64,000 nucleotides of DNA from an uncultured Bacteroidales bacterium (GTDB lineage Bacteria > Bacteroidota > Bacteroidia > Bacteroidales > Paludibacteraceae), in contig ONBH01000022.1 in assembly GCA_900316005.1 (NCBI GenBank), positions 1-64,000 on the forward strand. The letters are read 5' to 3'. The first letter of the stretch is position 1. Every line of letters starts with the position of its first letter. The notes beneath the pieces were generated by a model. It saw only the letters and a list, made by a program, of their open reading frames with translations, was not told where the DNA came from and made no database searches. Position numbers and translations under genes: made by a program. Below, piece by piece: positions 16,858 through 26,500 of this stretch.

Positions 16858-17820
16858 ATGTTAGTTGAAGCATTTCCTTACAAAGTCTTTGCGGGAACCA
16901 AGGGTGAGGCCTTGGCGCAACGTATTTGTGATCATCTCGGGTGCCAATTGGGGAAGATCAAGTTTGATCGTTTCTCCGATGGCGAGTTTGCCGTTTCGTT
17001 TGAGGAGTCCGTTCGCGGGCAGTCGGTGTACCTGGTACAATCTACCTGTCCCACGAGCGATAACCTGATGGAGTTACTCCTTATGATTGATGCCGCCAAA
17101 CGCGCGAGTGCGTATAAGGTCATCGCCGTGATTCCGTATTACGGCTGGGCTCGTCAGGATCGAAAGGACAAACCCCGTGTATCTATTGGTGCAAAATTGG
17201 TCGCCAACATGATTGAGAAGGCCGGTGCAGACCGCGTTATTACCGTAGATTTGCATGCCGACCAGATTCAGGGATTCTTTGACATCCCGGTGGATCATCT
17301 GTATGGAGCCGTTGTGCTCGCCAATTATGTAGAAGCGCTGAAGATGGACAACCTGATGGTAGCATCGCCCGATGTAGGCGGATCGAAGCGCGCCGCAGCG
17401 TTCTGCAAGAAACTGCACAAACTGACGGATAAGGAAGTGCCGATGGTCATCTGCTACAAACATCGTCCGGACTTCAACAAGGTCAGCGAGATGCGCGTAC
17501 TGGGTGACGTCAGAGGCAAGGATGTGGTCATTGTGGATGACATAGCCGATACCACAGGCACGCTTTGCAAAGCAGCTAAGATAATGATGGATGAGGGTGC
17601 TCGTTCCGTACGGGCGGTCGTTTCGCATGGTATCATGTCGGGCGAAGCCTGCGAACGCATCATGCAGAGCGAACTGACGGAGCTCGTATTCCTGGATACC
17701 ATACCCTTTGATACCTCACGTTGCCCGAAGGTAAAGATTGTAACCATCGCTGCGCAGATTGCCGAGACGATACTGGCTATCCAGGAACATCGCTCGATAA
17801 GTGAATTGAATATACGATGA
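16858..17820 (+). CDS. prs: Ribose-phosphate pyrophosphokinase
   Basis: Prs makes PRPP from ribose 5-phosphate and ATP for nucleotide, His, Trp and NAD synthesis. The 320-residue protein has YYGWARQDRKDKPRVSIGAKL (ATP binding), the divalent metal motif VITVDLHADQIQGFFDIP and the PRPP loop VVIVDDIADTTGTLCKAA, all in the usual order of class I enzymes. The stop overlaps the next ATG (ATGA), so the M28 lipoprotein gene is translated downstream in the same operon. Confidence 0.97.
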   Translation: MLVEAFPYKVFAGTKGEALAQRICDHLGCQLGKIKFDRFSDGEFAVSFEESVRGQSVYLVQSTCPTSDNLMELLLMIDAAKRASAYKVIAVIPYYGWARQDRKDKPRVSIGAKLVANMIEKAGADRVITVDLHADQIQGFFDIPVDHLYGAVVLANYVEALKMDNLMVASPDVGGSKRAAAFCKKLHKLTDKEVPMVICYKHRPDFNKVSEMRVLGDVRGKDVVIVDDIADTTGTLCKAAKIMMDEGARSVRAVVSHGIMSGEACERIMQSELTELVFLDTIPFDTSRCPKVKIVTIAAQIAETILAIQEHRSISELNIR

Positions 17821-18788
17821 AGAAATTCTTACTATGGATGCTGTTCCCGCTGCTGACGGCATGTGCTGCCAAGCCGGCGGGAACAGTAACCGAAAACCGT
17901 CCGGCATTTTCGGGTGATACAGCGTACCTATTCGTAAAACACCAAGTATCGCTCGGTTCGCGTGTGCCGGGAACGAAGGCGCACCAGTTGTGCATGCTGT
18001 TTCTGGTGAACTCGCTGAAGAACTGCGGTGCGGATGTGGAGATTCAGCAAGGTACGAAGTTAAACTATGCCGGCGAGGAACAGACTATATACAACATCAT
18101 CGGCCGATTTGGCGATATACATCAGAAGAACCGTTTGCTGCTGTGTGCGCACTATGACTCACGCCCCTGGTGCGACGAGGAGGAGAACTACGAGGACCGC
18201 TTTACGGCACTGCCCGGAGCCAATGATGGCGCGAGCGGCGTAGGTGTACTATTAGAGGTAGCCCGCCAGTTGTCCAAGCGTGACAGCCTGCCGCAGCGGG
18301 CAGTAGATATCGTATTCTTCGACTGCGAGGACATGGGTACGCCCTCGTTCTACACCGGAGCGGAGCGTGAGGATACCTGGTGTCTGGGAGCCCAGCTGTT
18401 TGCGGAGCGGATGGTGGGTTTTGGCCTGCACAAGGACTACCAGTACGGCGTGCTGCTTGATATGGTGGGAGCCCCCGATGCCGTATTCCCCAAGGAGTAT
18501 TTCTCGCTGCAGTACGCGGGCAACTACGTAGAGAAGGTATGGCGCACAGCGGATAAGTTAGGCTACGGACGCTACTTTAAGCAGGAGCATTCGTACCCCA
18601 TCACCGACGACCACTACTACCTGAACGCGATGGCCGGCATACCGTGCATTGATATCATTCACTACGACATGCGGCAGGAGACGGGATTCCCCTACTGGTG
18701 GCACACCCGGCAGGATGATATGCAGAATATCGACCCCGCAACGCTGCAAGCCGTGGGGGAGGTGATACTTTCATTAGTTGATAGTTGA
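17817..18788 (+). CDS. M28-family lipoprotein, probable glutaminyl-peptide cyclotransferase
   Basis: The 323-residue protein is a lipoprotein (signal LLWMLFPLLTAC, lipobox Cys16). The M28 zinc-peptidase fold shows CAHYDSRPW (first ligand His), GANDGASGVGVLLEVARQL (bridging Asp), FFDCEDMG (Glu) and PITDDHYYL/DIIHYD. The WWHT near the end and the DCEDMG motif are as in bacterial type II glutaminyl cyclases of Bacteroidetes, which form pyroglutamate at the N-termini of exported proteins. Peptidase activity is the alternative. The last residues LVDS and the stop come from the TTGATAG array. It shares the prs operon. Confidence 0.85.
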   Translation: MKKFLLWMLFPLLTACAAKPAGTVTENRPAFSGDTAYLFVKHQVSLGSRVPGTKAHQLCMLFLVNSLKNCGADVEIQQGTKLNYAGEEQTIYNIIGRFGDIHQKNRLLLCAHYDSRPWCDEEENYEDRFTALPGANDGASGVGVLLEVARQLSKRDSLPQRAVDIVFFDCEDMGTPSFYTGAEREDTWCLGAQLFAERMVGFGLHKDYQYGVLLDMVGAPDAVFPKEYFSLQYAGNYVEKVWRTADKLGYGRYFKQEHSYPITDDHYYLNAMAGIPCIDIIHYDMRQETGFPYWWHTRQDDMQNIDPATLQAVGEVILSLVDS

Positions 18789-18880
18789 CAATTGATAGTT
18801 GATAGTTCTTATCTCGGCAAGCCTCGAACGATCGGCTAAAGCCGTACGATAGTTGACAATTGATAGTTGATAATTGATAG
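18778..18880 (+). repeat. Heptanucleotide array with palindromic element (copy 2)
   Basis: TTGATAG, TTGACAA, TTGATAG, TTGATAG at 18778-18805; a 45-bp element at 18808-18852 identical to copy 1 except for one missing base; then TTGACAA, TTGATAG, TTGATAA, TTGATAG to 18880. It begins inside the M28 gene and supplies its stop. Confidence 0.92.
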
Positions 18881-18885
18881 CAGTT

Positions 18886-19632
18886 TTGAAACCATTACTT
18901 GAGATACATGACTTGCATGCTAAGATAGCAGGCAAAGAGATTCTAAAAGGTGTGGACCTGGTGATTAACGCCGGTGAGATACACGCCATCATGGGTCCTA
19001 ATGGAGCCGGAAAATCCACCCTATCGGCAGTGCTGACGGGGCATCCGTCGTACGAAGTGACGGGTGGCAGTATCCGTTTCAGAGGCAAAGACCTATTAGC
19101 CATGCAGCCCGAGCAGCGGGCACGGGAGGGCATCTTCCTGTCCTTCCAGTACCCCGTGGAGATACCGGGCGTGTCGATGGTCAATTTCCTACGGACGGCG
19201 GTGAATGAGAAACGCCGTTACGAGGGGCAGGAAGCGCTGTCGGCAACGGAGTTCCTGAAGATGATGCGCGAGAAGAAACGCCTACTGGAGATACCCGACA
19301 AACTCAATAACCGTTCGGTGAACGAGGGTTTCTCGGGCGGCGAGAAAAAGAAAAACGAGATTCTGCAGATGGCGATGCTGCAACCGCTGCTGTCGATACT
19401 GGACGAAACGGATTCCGGCCTGGATATCGACGCGTTGCGTATCGTGTCAGAAGGTGTCAACCGCCTGAAAAGCCCCCAGAATGCCGCTATTGTCATTACG
19501 CACTACCAGCGCTTGCTGGATTATATCGTGCCGGATTATGTGCATGTGCTGGCGAACGGTCGTATCGTGAAGACCGGAACGAAGGAACTGGCTTTGGAAC
19601 TGGAGGAGAAAGGTTACGCTGCGTATGAATAA
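18886..19632 (+). CDS. sufC: Fe-S cluster assembly ATPase SufC
   Basis: SufC is the ABC-type ATPase of the SUF iron-sulfur assembly scaffold. The 248-residue protein has Walker [10 protein letters not shown], the ABC signature [10 protein letters not shown], Walker [13 protein letters not shown] (with the SufC-typical ETDSGLD) and the H-loop VITHYQRLL. No ATG is available: TTG 18886 gives [20 protein letters not shown], the normal family start; a further TTG at 18874 is within the repeat. It overlaps sufD by 8 bp. sufB, which usually precedes sufC, is not in this window. Confidence 0.93.
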   Translation: MKPLLEIHDLHAKIAGKEILKGVDLVINAGEIHAIMGPNGAGKSTLSAVLTGHPSYEVTGGSIRFRGKDLLAMQPEQRAREGIFLSFQYPVEIPGVSMVNFLRTAVNEKRRYEGQEALSATEFLKMMREKKRLLEIPDKLNNRSVNEGFSGGEKKKNEILQMAMLQPLLSILDETDSGLDIDALRIVSEGVNRLKSPQNAAIVITHYQRLLDYIVPDYVHVLANGRIVKTGTKELALELEEKGYAAYE

Positions 19633-20320
19633 GATCGTACTGGCTGCGAACGAGACGCGCCACCTGGTGCTGCTAAACGAACCCTCTGTACAACTCACCA
19701 TTGAGCAGGAAGCGGGTTCGTCGCTCGTGTTGCATATCATCAACCTGCCTCCCAGAACCGAGAACCCAGAACCCAAAACCGAGAACCCAGAACCGAGCAC
19801 CGATAACCGAACACCGATAACCAACGATATCACCATTCGGCAAATGGGTACGGGCTGCGAGACGAAAGTGTACGCCTTGGCATATGTGACGGGCAGTGAT
19901 TCGGTTAGTACCCATACCCACGTGTTTCACGAAGTGGGGGAAGGGCGCTCGGAGCAACTCATCAAGTTTGTGCTGGACGATTCCGCCAAGGGGGATTTCT
20001 ACGGCGAGTTGCGTATTCATCCGGACGCGCAGCGTGTGTCGGCTGAGCAAACCAACCGCAACCTGCTACTCGCGCCCACCGCGACGATGCACACACGTCC
20101 GCAGTTGGAGATTTACGCCGACGATGTGAAGGCTTCGCATGGTGCCACCACGGGCCAACTTGATGATACGGCACTATTCTATATGCAGCAACGCGGCATT
20201 GGGCGCGAGACGGCTCGACGCATGCTTATTGGTGCATTTATGAAAGATGTGGTGCTGACAATCGAAGACGAGAAGCAGCGCGAAGAGTTAATAGAGGCGA
20301 TTGATGGCATAGTCCAATAG
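19625..20320 (+). CDS. sufD: Short SufD-like Fe-S assembly protein with in-frame repeat
   Basis: SufD pairs with SufB in the SufBC2D scaffold. Only 231 residues are present, about half of the usual 420-450: the C-terminal beta-helix ([72 protein letters not shown]) and the ending [12 protein letters not shown] are intact, the N-terminal helical domain is missing. Residues about 44-66 ([21 protein letters not shown]) are encoded by ten 7-bp units. The end overlaps the convergent prenyl synthase gene by 33 bp. It may be a minimal SufD or a shortened gene that still works. Confidence 0.88.
   Translation: MNKIVLAANETRHLVLLNEPSVQLTIEQEAGSSLVLHIINLPPRTENPEPKTENPEPSTDNRTPITNDITIRQMGTGCETKVYALAYVTGSDSVSTHTHVFHEVGEGRSEQLIKFVLDDSAKGDFYGELRIHPDAQRVSAEQTNRNLLLAPTATMHTRPQLEIYADDVKASHGATTGQLDDTALFYMQQRGIGRETARRMLIGAFMKDVVLTIEDEKQREELIEAIDGIVQ
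19754..19823 (+). repeat. Heptanucleotide array AGAACCG inside sufD
   Basis: Ten consecutive units (AGAACCG, AGAACCC, AAAACCG, AGCACCG, ATAACCG, AACACCG and variants) in exact 7-bp register and in frame with sufD. Confidence 0.95.
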
Positions 20321-21280
20321 GACTATCATGCTTTGTTTGGCATCCGAGTCTCTGAAGGTCTGTAAGGCTTTCAGGGCTTTTTCTTTATATTCCTGCATGC
20401 GACGATAGGCATAGCGCACGCCGTCATAACGCATTACAAAGGCCTTGATTTCCTCCTCCGCCTCGTGGATATTGAGGTACTGCGCATTGCCCGCGAGGTC
20501 GGTAGCCAGTTGTCGTATATGTTCGCTCTCCTCCTTCGGCGCACGGTTTAGCGAAATGAGCAGCGGCAATGTAGCCTTGCCGTCGCGGATGTCGTGCATC
20601 GTAGGTTTGCCGATCTCATCGGTATCGGAATAGTCGAGCACGTCGTCCTTGAGCTGGAAACAGATACCCAGACAGCGTCCGAACTCGCGCAGGGCACTCG
20701 CCTGTCTGTAGGTAGCACCCGACGACTCGGCGCCAGACTCGGTGCAGGCGGCAAAGAGGCAGGCGGTCTTCTGCTCAATGATGCGGAAATACTGCTCTTC
20801 GCTAATCCACATAGTACTGTTTCGGTGCAACTGCAGCAGTTCGCCGGAGGTAAGAGCCTGACTCATTTCGCCGATGATGGCCATGATACGCGTGTGACGC
20901 AGGTTGGTGATGATTTCAATAACCTTAGCCAGCATGTAATCGCCGACCAGTACCGCCACCTTGTTCGACCAGCGCGCATGCACCGAAGGCATACCGCGGC
21001 GCATGGGGCTGTCGTCAACCACATCGTCGTGAATAAGCGAAGCGGTATGCAGCATCTCGAGGGCCACCGCCGTTTCGTTGGTCTTGTGGGTGACACCTTT
21101 ACAGAGTTTAGCGGACAGCAACACCAACACCGGACGCAACTGTTTGCCGCGCTGCTCATGCAGGTAATCAAAGACTTCCTTCAGAACCGGATTGTCACTA
21201 CTGAGATACTCGCTAAAGCAAGCCTCAAAATGACGAAAGTCTTCGTCTATCGGACGCCGTATGTCGGTCAGTGTCGTCAT
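20288..21280 (-). CDS. Polyprenyl diphosphate synthase
   Basis: A trans-isoprenyl diphosphate synthase that extends FPP to the long side chain of menaquinone. From ATG 21280 it has 330 residues. First aspartate-rich motif LIHDDVVDDSPMRRG, second QLKDDVLDYSDTDEIGKPTMHD; LRPVLVLLSAKL and KVAVLVGDYMLAK are typical. Chain length cannot be read off with certainty. The longer frame from 21331 starts upstream of the promoter's transcription start and is rejected. The gene converges on sufD and overlaps its end. Confidence 0.93.
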   Translation of the reverse strand: MTTLTDIRRPIDEDFRHFEACFSEYLSSDNPVLKEVFDYLHEQRGKQLRPVLVLLSAKLCKGVTHKTNETAVALEMLHTASLIHDDVVDDSPMRRGMPSVHARWSNKVAVLVGDYMLAKVIEIITNLRHTRIMAIIGEMSQALTSGELLQLHRNSTMWISEEQYFRIIEQKTACLFAACTESGAESSGATYRQASALREFGRCLGICFQLKDDVLDYSDTDEIGKPTMHDIRDGKATLPLLISLNRAPKEESEHIRQLATDLAGNAQYLNIHEAEEEIKAFVMRYDGVRYAYRRMQEYKEKALKALQTFRDSDAKQSMIVLLDYAINRLY

Positions 21281-21300
21281 GCTCGATTCAAAAAAACGTG

Positions 21301-21332
21301 CAAAGATACACAAAAAAAATGATATGAGCAAA
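21301..21332 (-). promoter_or_regulatory. Promoter of the prenyl synthase gene
   Basis: Minus strand: TTTG at 21332-21329 and TATCTTTG at 21308-21301 with 20 bp between. It sits back to back with the plus promoter at 21338. Confidence 0.85.
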
Positions 21333-21337
21333 TATTA

Positions 21338-21369
21338 TTTGCATATATGCAAAAAAAGCAGTATTTTTG
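21338..21369 (+). promoter_or_regulatory. Promoter of the SpmA-SpmB gene
   Basis: TTTG 21338-21341, TATTTTTG 21362-21369, spacer 20 bp. The two divergent -33 boxes are only 5 bp apart. Confidence 0.85.
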
Positions 21370-21406
21370 CAGTCAAATTTAACATTATTTAAGCTAATAA
21401 CGATTT

Positions 21407-22639
21407 ATGGCACTGAATTACATTTGGATTTTCCTCATTTTAGCAGCCGTTCTGGTTGGCTTGGTCGAGTGGATTTTTGCGGGGCAAAGCAACGTAATGA
21501 CCGAGATACTGAACTCAACTTTTGCCTCTGCTAAGACCGGTTTTGAGATTTCGATTGGTCTGACCGGCGTATTGAGTTTGTGGATGGGTATCATGAAGAT
21601 AGGCGAGCGCGCGGGCGTCATCAACCAGCTCTCGCGGGCGGTGAGTCCGTTCTTCACGCGTATATTCCCCGAGTTGGGCAAGGGGCACCCTGCCTACGGC
21701 CCTATGCTGATGAACCTCAGTGCCACGATGTTGGGTATCGATAATGCAGCAACGCCCTTAGGCTTGCAGGCGATGCAGGAGATGCAGAAGACCAATACCG
21801 ATAAGAACACCGCCAGCAATGCGATGATCATGTTCCTGGTGCTTGTTACCTCGGGTCTGACTTTGGTGCCGGTGAGTATCATGACCTACCGCGCGCAGCT
21901 CGGTGCAGCCAATCCGGCGGACGTATTTCTGCCTATTCTGCTCTCTACCTACTTCGCAGCCATGGCGGGTCTGCTATCCGTGGCACTGATACAGCATATC
22001 CGGCTGTGGGACAAAGTCATCCTGGGCACCTTAGGCGGTATGACCGTGATGGTAGGTCTGGTCATCTGGGCCGCCATGCGCTTGCCGGAGGAAACCGTCA
22101 GTATGTGGTCGGGTATCCTGGCTGCGGTGATGTTGCTGGGCGTGATATGCTGGTTCATCATCGCCGGTATGGTCCGCAGAGAGAATGTCTATGACGCTTT
22201 TATTGAGGGAGCCAAAGACGGTTTTAAGACCGCCATCGGTATCATACCGTATTTGGTAGCGATGTTAGTGGCTATTGGTATGTTTCGCGCCAGCGGTGCG
22301 ATGAACTGGGTGGTGGACGGCATCGCCTGGTGTTTTGCCGCCATAGGCCTCAATACCGATTTCGTGCCCGCGCTGCCTACGGCCCTGATGCGTCCGCTGA
22401 GCGGTAGTGGAGCCCGCGGCCTGATGGTGGACGCGATGATGCAGTATGGTGCGGATAGTTTTGTAGGGCGACTGGTAAGTATCGTACAGGGTAGTACCGA
22501 TACTACATTCTATATACTAGCTGTCTATTTCGGCGCGGTAAATATCAAAAACACCCGCTATGCAGTCCTCTGCGGACTGATAGCGGATGTGGCAGGTATG
22601 GTAGCCGCGATTCTATTAGGCTACCTGTTTTTTCACTGA
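21407..22639 (+). CDS. SpmA-SpmB fusion, nucleoside-recognition (Gate) membrane protein
   Basis: The 410-residue membrane protein fuses two Gate domains that are separate in Firmicutes as spore maturation proteins A and B. The first half has LNSTFASAKTGFEISIGLTGVLSLWMGIMKI and NMSATMLGIDNAATP-like LMNLSATMLGIDNAATPLG; the second half has GAKDGFKTAIGIIPYLVAMLVAIGMFRASGAM and ALMRPLSGSGARG. About ten hydrophobic helices are visible. The fused form is usual in non-sporulating Bacteroidota; its transport function is unknown. Its stop touches the stop of the opposite barrel gene. Confidence 0.92.
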   Translation: MALNYIWIFLILAAVLVGLVEWIFAGQSNVMTEILNSTFASAKTGFEISIGLTGVLSLWMGIMKIGERAGVINQLSRAVSPFFTRIFPELGKGHPAYGPMLMNLSATMLGIDNAATPLGLQAMQEMQKTNTDKNTASNAMIMFLVLVTSGLTLVPVSIMTYRAQLGAANPADVFLPILLSTYFAAMAGLLSVALIQHIRLWDKVILGTLGGMTVMVGLVIWAAMRLPEETVSMWSGILAAVMLLGVICWFIIAGMVRRENVYDAFIEGAKDGFKTAIGIIPYLVAMLVAIGMFRASGAMNWVVDGIAWCFAAIGLNTDFVPALPTALMRPLSGSGARGLMVDAMMQYGADSFVGRLVSIVQGSTDTTFYILAVYFGAVNIKNTRYAVLCGLIADVAGMVAAILLGYLFFH

Positions 22640-23542
22640 TTAGCGCAGTACGCGACCGCGTCGGGGGGATCTGTGCCCGCCGCGCATGCGGTTCAGGTCC
22701 CACGACATGTTCCAGTAGAAGCGCAGACCGAACGACAGGTAATTGACCTTGCTCACAAAAGCGGTATTAAGGTCGTAGATGGTCACCTCCGGCACCTCGG
22801 TAGAGGAGTCGGCAATCGGTGCTACATCCACCACACGATTCGTCGGTTTGGCATTCGAGTAGCTGTTCCACAGGCCGTAGTCCAGGTACGCCATCAGTCC
22901 GAGGGCGTGCTGTTCGTTGAGTGAGAACTCATAGCCCACTTGCAGCGAGAGATTTAGATTCAGGGTCGGCGTCAGCGTCTTGCCTGTCTGCGTCAGCCTA
23001 TCTGCGGGCAGTTTGCCGGCGATGGCATCATCGGTCAGCGTCACTCCGTAGTCCAGGAAATCCACCTGCGAGCTCATCTCGTTGAGCGAGAGCGAGTAGC
23101 TGCGCGGCAGCACCAGCATGAACTGCGGACCCACGTTGAGACGGAAGCCGGAGATCGTGAAGGTGTACATTAGAGGCACCTCGAATTGCAGTTGTCGGTC
23201 TTTCTGCACGGCCGTTCCCTGCAGGGTATATTGCATCCGGCGCCCCATGTAGTCGATATTGGTATATTGCGTTTGCCACTCCATATTCAGTCCGGTCTGC
23301 GACCAGGCAGCCCCCACACCGGTCATCAGACCCATCTGGATGCTAGTATAGTCTATTCGCCAGAGGCAACTGTAATTGACTGTCACACCCAGCGACGGTC
23401 CAAACTGGCTCTTGGCTTCCGCATCGGTGGTGTAGTAGGCAGTACCGGCCTTGATGCCTACACTCAGGTTGTTGTTCTCCGCTGCAGCGATGAGCGCTAC
23501 ACAGAGGAGGGTAAATATAGCAAATGAACGATTTATTCTCAT
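22640..23542 (-). CDS. Outer-membrane beta-barrel protein
   Basis: The 300-residue protein has a signal peptide (MRINRSFAIFTLLCVALIAAA) and alternating polar/hydrophobic strands typical of a small barrel: LSVGIKAGTAYY, LGVTVNYSCLWRI, LQFEVPLMYTF, FRLNVGPQFMLV, LNLSLQVGYEFSL, ALGLMAYLDYGLW, VNYLSFGLRFYWNM. It resembles the PF13568-type porin family of Bacteroidota and ends in a basic tail (RMRGGHRSPRRGRVLR). Its ATG overlaps the stop of the giant adhesin (ATGA), so the pair is translationally coupled. It may help display the adhesin; this is inferred. Confidence 0.85.
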   Translation of the reverse strand: MRINRSFAIFTLLCVALIAAAENNNLSVGIKAGTAYYTTDAEAKSQFGPSLGVTVNYSCLWRIDYTSIQMGLMTGVGAAWSQTGLNMEWQTQYTNIDYMGRRMQYTLQGTAVQKDRQLQFEVPLMYTFTISGFRLNVGPQFMLVLPRSYSLSLNEMSSQVDFLDYGVTLTDDAIAGKLPADRLTQTGKTLTPTLNLNLSLQVGYEFSLNEQHALGLMAYLDYGLWNSYSNAKPTNRVVDVAPIADSSTEVPEVTIYDLNTAFVSKVNYLSFGLRFYWNMSWDLNRMRGGHRSPRRGRVLR

Positions 23543-26500
23543 GGGTGCAGAACGATATAGCGTAATACAATCTGTTGATTCTCCGTACGAAGTTCTACGA
23601 GGTAGGTGCCCGAAACGGCGGGTGCGGTCAGTCTGTACTCGTGCTCACCCCGTTCGGCTACAGCCTCCTCGATGACATGACCTGCCAGGTCATACACACG
23701 AATCCGGGTCTCACTATTGGGCATTAGCCCCTGAACGGTAACTGTCTGATCCGGCCGAACCGCAGCGGGATAGAGATACGGATTCCAGTTCTCGTCCGTC
23801 ACATCGTCCAGGTCGGTCAGTCCGACGCTGACAACATCCGAACGGATATAGCCTGTGCAGAGGTTGTCCTTGGTGCTGATATTTGCCGACACATCCACTA
23901 CGGCATAGAATCGGCCGTTGCCGACATATGCCTCGCCGACCTTGAGGTAGAATCCGCGTCCTACCAGCTCGTCGTTGTCGCGGTGTTCGGGGTCATCAAT
24001 ATCGCCGATAGCGCGGAACCAGGTCACATCATCATCCGTGACGGTATAACCCATCTCCTCCAGACCCGACACGTTGAGCAACAGCAACCAGTCATAGATA
24101 CGCGCTACGGGCACGCTGTTGAGTCCGATGCAGTCGATCTCAATGGTAGCCCTAAGCGTCAGGTCGGCTATAACATCCACCTCACGCGGGTTGTGCCAAT
24201 CGCCGTCAGACCATTCTACGAAGTGATAGCCATCAGCCGGCAATGCCTCAACCGTAATATGGGTGCCGTATTCATAGGTACCCGCACCGATGAAGATGGC
24301 GTTGTCACCTTCAAGCGTGATGGTGTACTTATTCACCACACTATCGAATACCGCGGTATAGGTAGCAGGCTCGGTCACAACAACCACCTCCGGTGTCCAA
24401 CCCGTAAAGATATAGCTGTACGCCTGCGTAGCATCTTTCTGCGGTTCGGCAGCCGTATATTGCGGCATACTGCCGTAGGCTACGTCGGATGTTTGCAGCA
24501 CCGTCAGGTCGTAATTGAGGAAGGTGACTGTATAGCGGTTGACCACGCTGTCATAGACCGCCGTATAAACGGCATCGCCCGTGATAGCCGCGAGTTCGGG
24601 TGCCCAACCCGTGAACGTATAGCTGTATTGCACATTCGCCGCGCGGGTAGGAAGAACACCCGTATAGACAGGCGTAGTGCCATAGGCGACAGAGTCCGTC
24701 AGCAGCAGTATACCATTGTAGTCGCGGAACTCCACCTTATATTCTATGCGCACGCCCGCGTACGTAGCGAGGTAGTCGGCATCGCCCGTCACTTCGGTCA
24801 GGGCGGGGAACCAGCCCGAGAAGACATACCGGAACTCATCGGTCGCCGGACGCGTCGGGGTGCTGCCTCGATAGACAGGCAGCGTGCCATAGGTCAGCTG
24901 CGTGCTGTAGAGCACGGTGCTGTCGTAGTTGAGGAAGCGAACGGTATAGAGCATAGCCGTACTGTCGTAAACGGCTGTATAGACGGCATCGCCCGTAACG
25001 GACACAATGGTGGGTGTCCAGCGGCGGAAGGTATAACTGTACGACTCGTTCGCCGGACGCGTAGGCGTCGTTCCGTTGTACGCGGGCATCAGACCGTATG
25101 CCAGCGTGTCGCGCTGGAGCAAGGTATTGTCGTAGTTGACAAAGCGCACCTCATAGCTATTCACCACGCTGTCGTACTGCGCCGTATAACTCTGGTCGGA
25201 CTCAACAATCTCGTAGGCAGGTGTCCAACCGGCAAAGGTGTACGTATATTGCGCCGTAGCACTACGCGACGGCGTGTTGCCGGCATACGCGGGTGAGTCG
25301 CCATAGTAGAGCGAATCGGCCTTGATAAGACTGCCGTTGTAGTCCAGGTAGGCTACGCGGTAGCGGTTCACCGTGCTGTCGTAGGCAGCGGTGTACAACG
25401 CATCACCCGTGACGGCCGTGAGGGCGGGCTGCCAACCCGTGAAGCTGTAACTGTATTGTTCATTCGCCTCGCGGGTCGGTTGCGTACCAGCACCATCGGT
25501 CGGCAGCTGGTTGTAAGCCACCGAGTCGCTATAAAGCGGTGTGCCGTCGTAATTGACGAAATCTATCTTGTAACGATTGATTATACTGTCATACGTTGCG
25601 GAATAGACCGCATTGCCGGTAACGGATGCGATAGCCGGTGTCCACCCCGTGAAGGCATAGGTATATTCGTCGGTCGCCATACGTGCGGGTTCGGTGCCCG
25701 TGAAGGCAGGTGTCATGCCGTAGTCGAGCGAGTCGGTCTGGAGCGGCGCTCCGTCGTAGTCCACAAAGTCAATCTGATAGCGGTTGGTAACGCTGTCATA
25801 GACCGCCGTGTAGGTCTGATCCGCGATGACGGTCGCGAAGGCAGGTGTCCAACCCGTAAAGCTATACGTGTACTCAGCCGTCGCTGTCCGCACGGGTTCT
25901 ATACCCTGGAAGACGGGCATCGTGCCGTACTCCAGCGTATCGGTCTGAATCCAGGCGCCGTTGTAGTCGTAGTAGCTGACGGCATAGCGGTTCACGACGC
26001 TGTCGTACATCGCAGTATAGACAGCATTGTCGCTGACGGTTGTCAGTTCGGGCGTCCAGCCGGCAAACGTATAGGTATATTCAGCGGTTGCCGCACGCGT
26101 GGGTGTCAGGCCGCGATACGACGGCATCATGCCGTAGTCCAGCGTGTCGGTCTGCAGTTCTGCTTCATCGTAGTCTTGGAAGACGATTTCGTAACGGTTG
26201 ACCACGCTGTCGTAGACTGCCGTATAGATCTGGTCGGCAACAACAGTCGCATAAGCGGGCGTCCAGCCGGCAAAGCTGTAGGTATATTCGGCTGTCGCCT
26301 GTCGTGCAGGTTCCGTACCCGTGAAGGCGGGCATCATACCGTAGTCCAGCGAGTCGGTTATGAGCAGCATTCCATCGTAGTCGAAGTAGCGAACGGCATA
26401 GCGGTTGATGATGCTGTCATAGACTGCTGTATAGGTCTGATCGCCGGTGACAGGTGCAAAGGCAGGTGTCCAACCCGCAAAGCTGTAAGTAAATTCAGCC

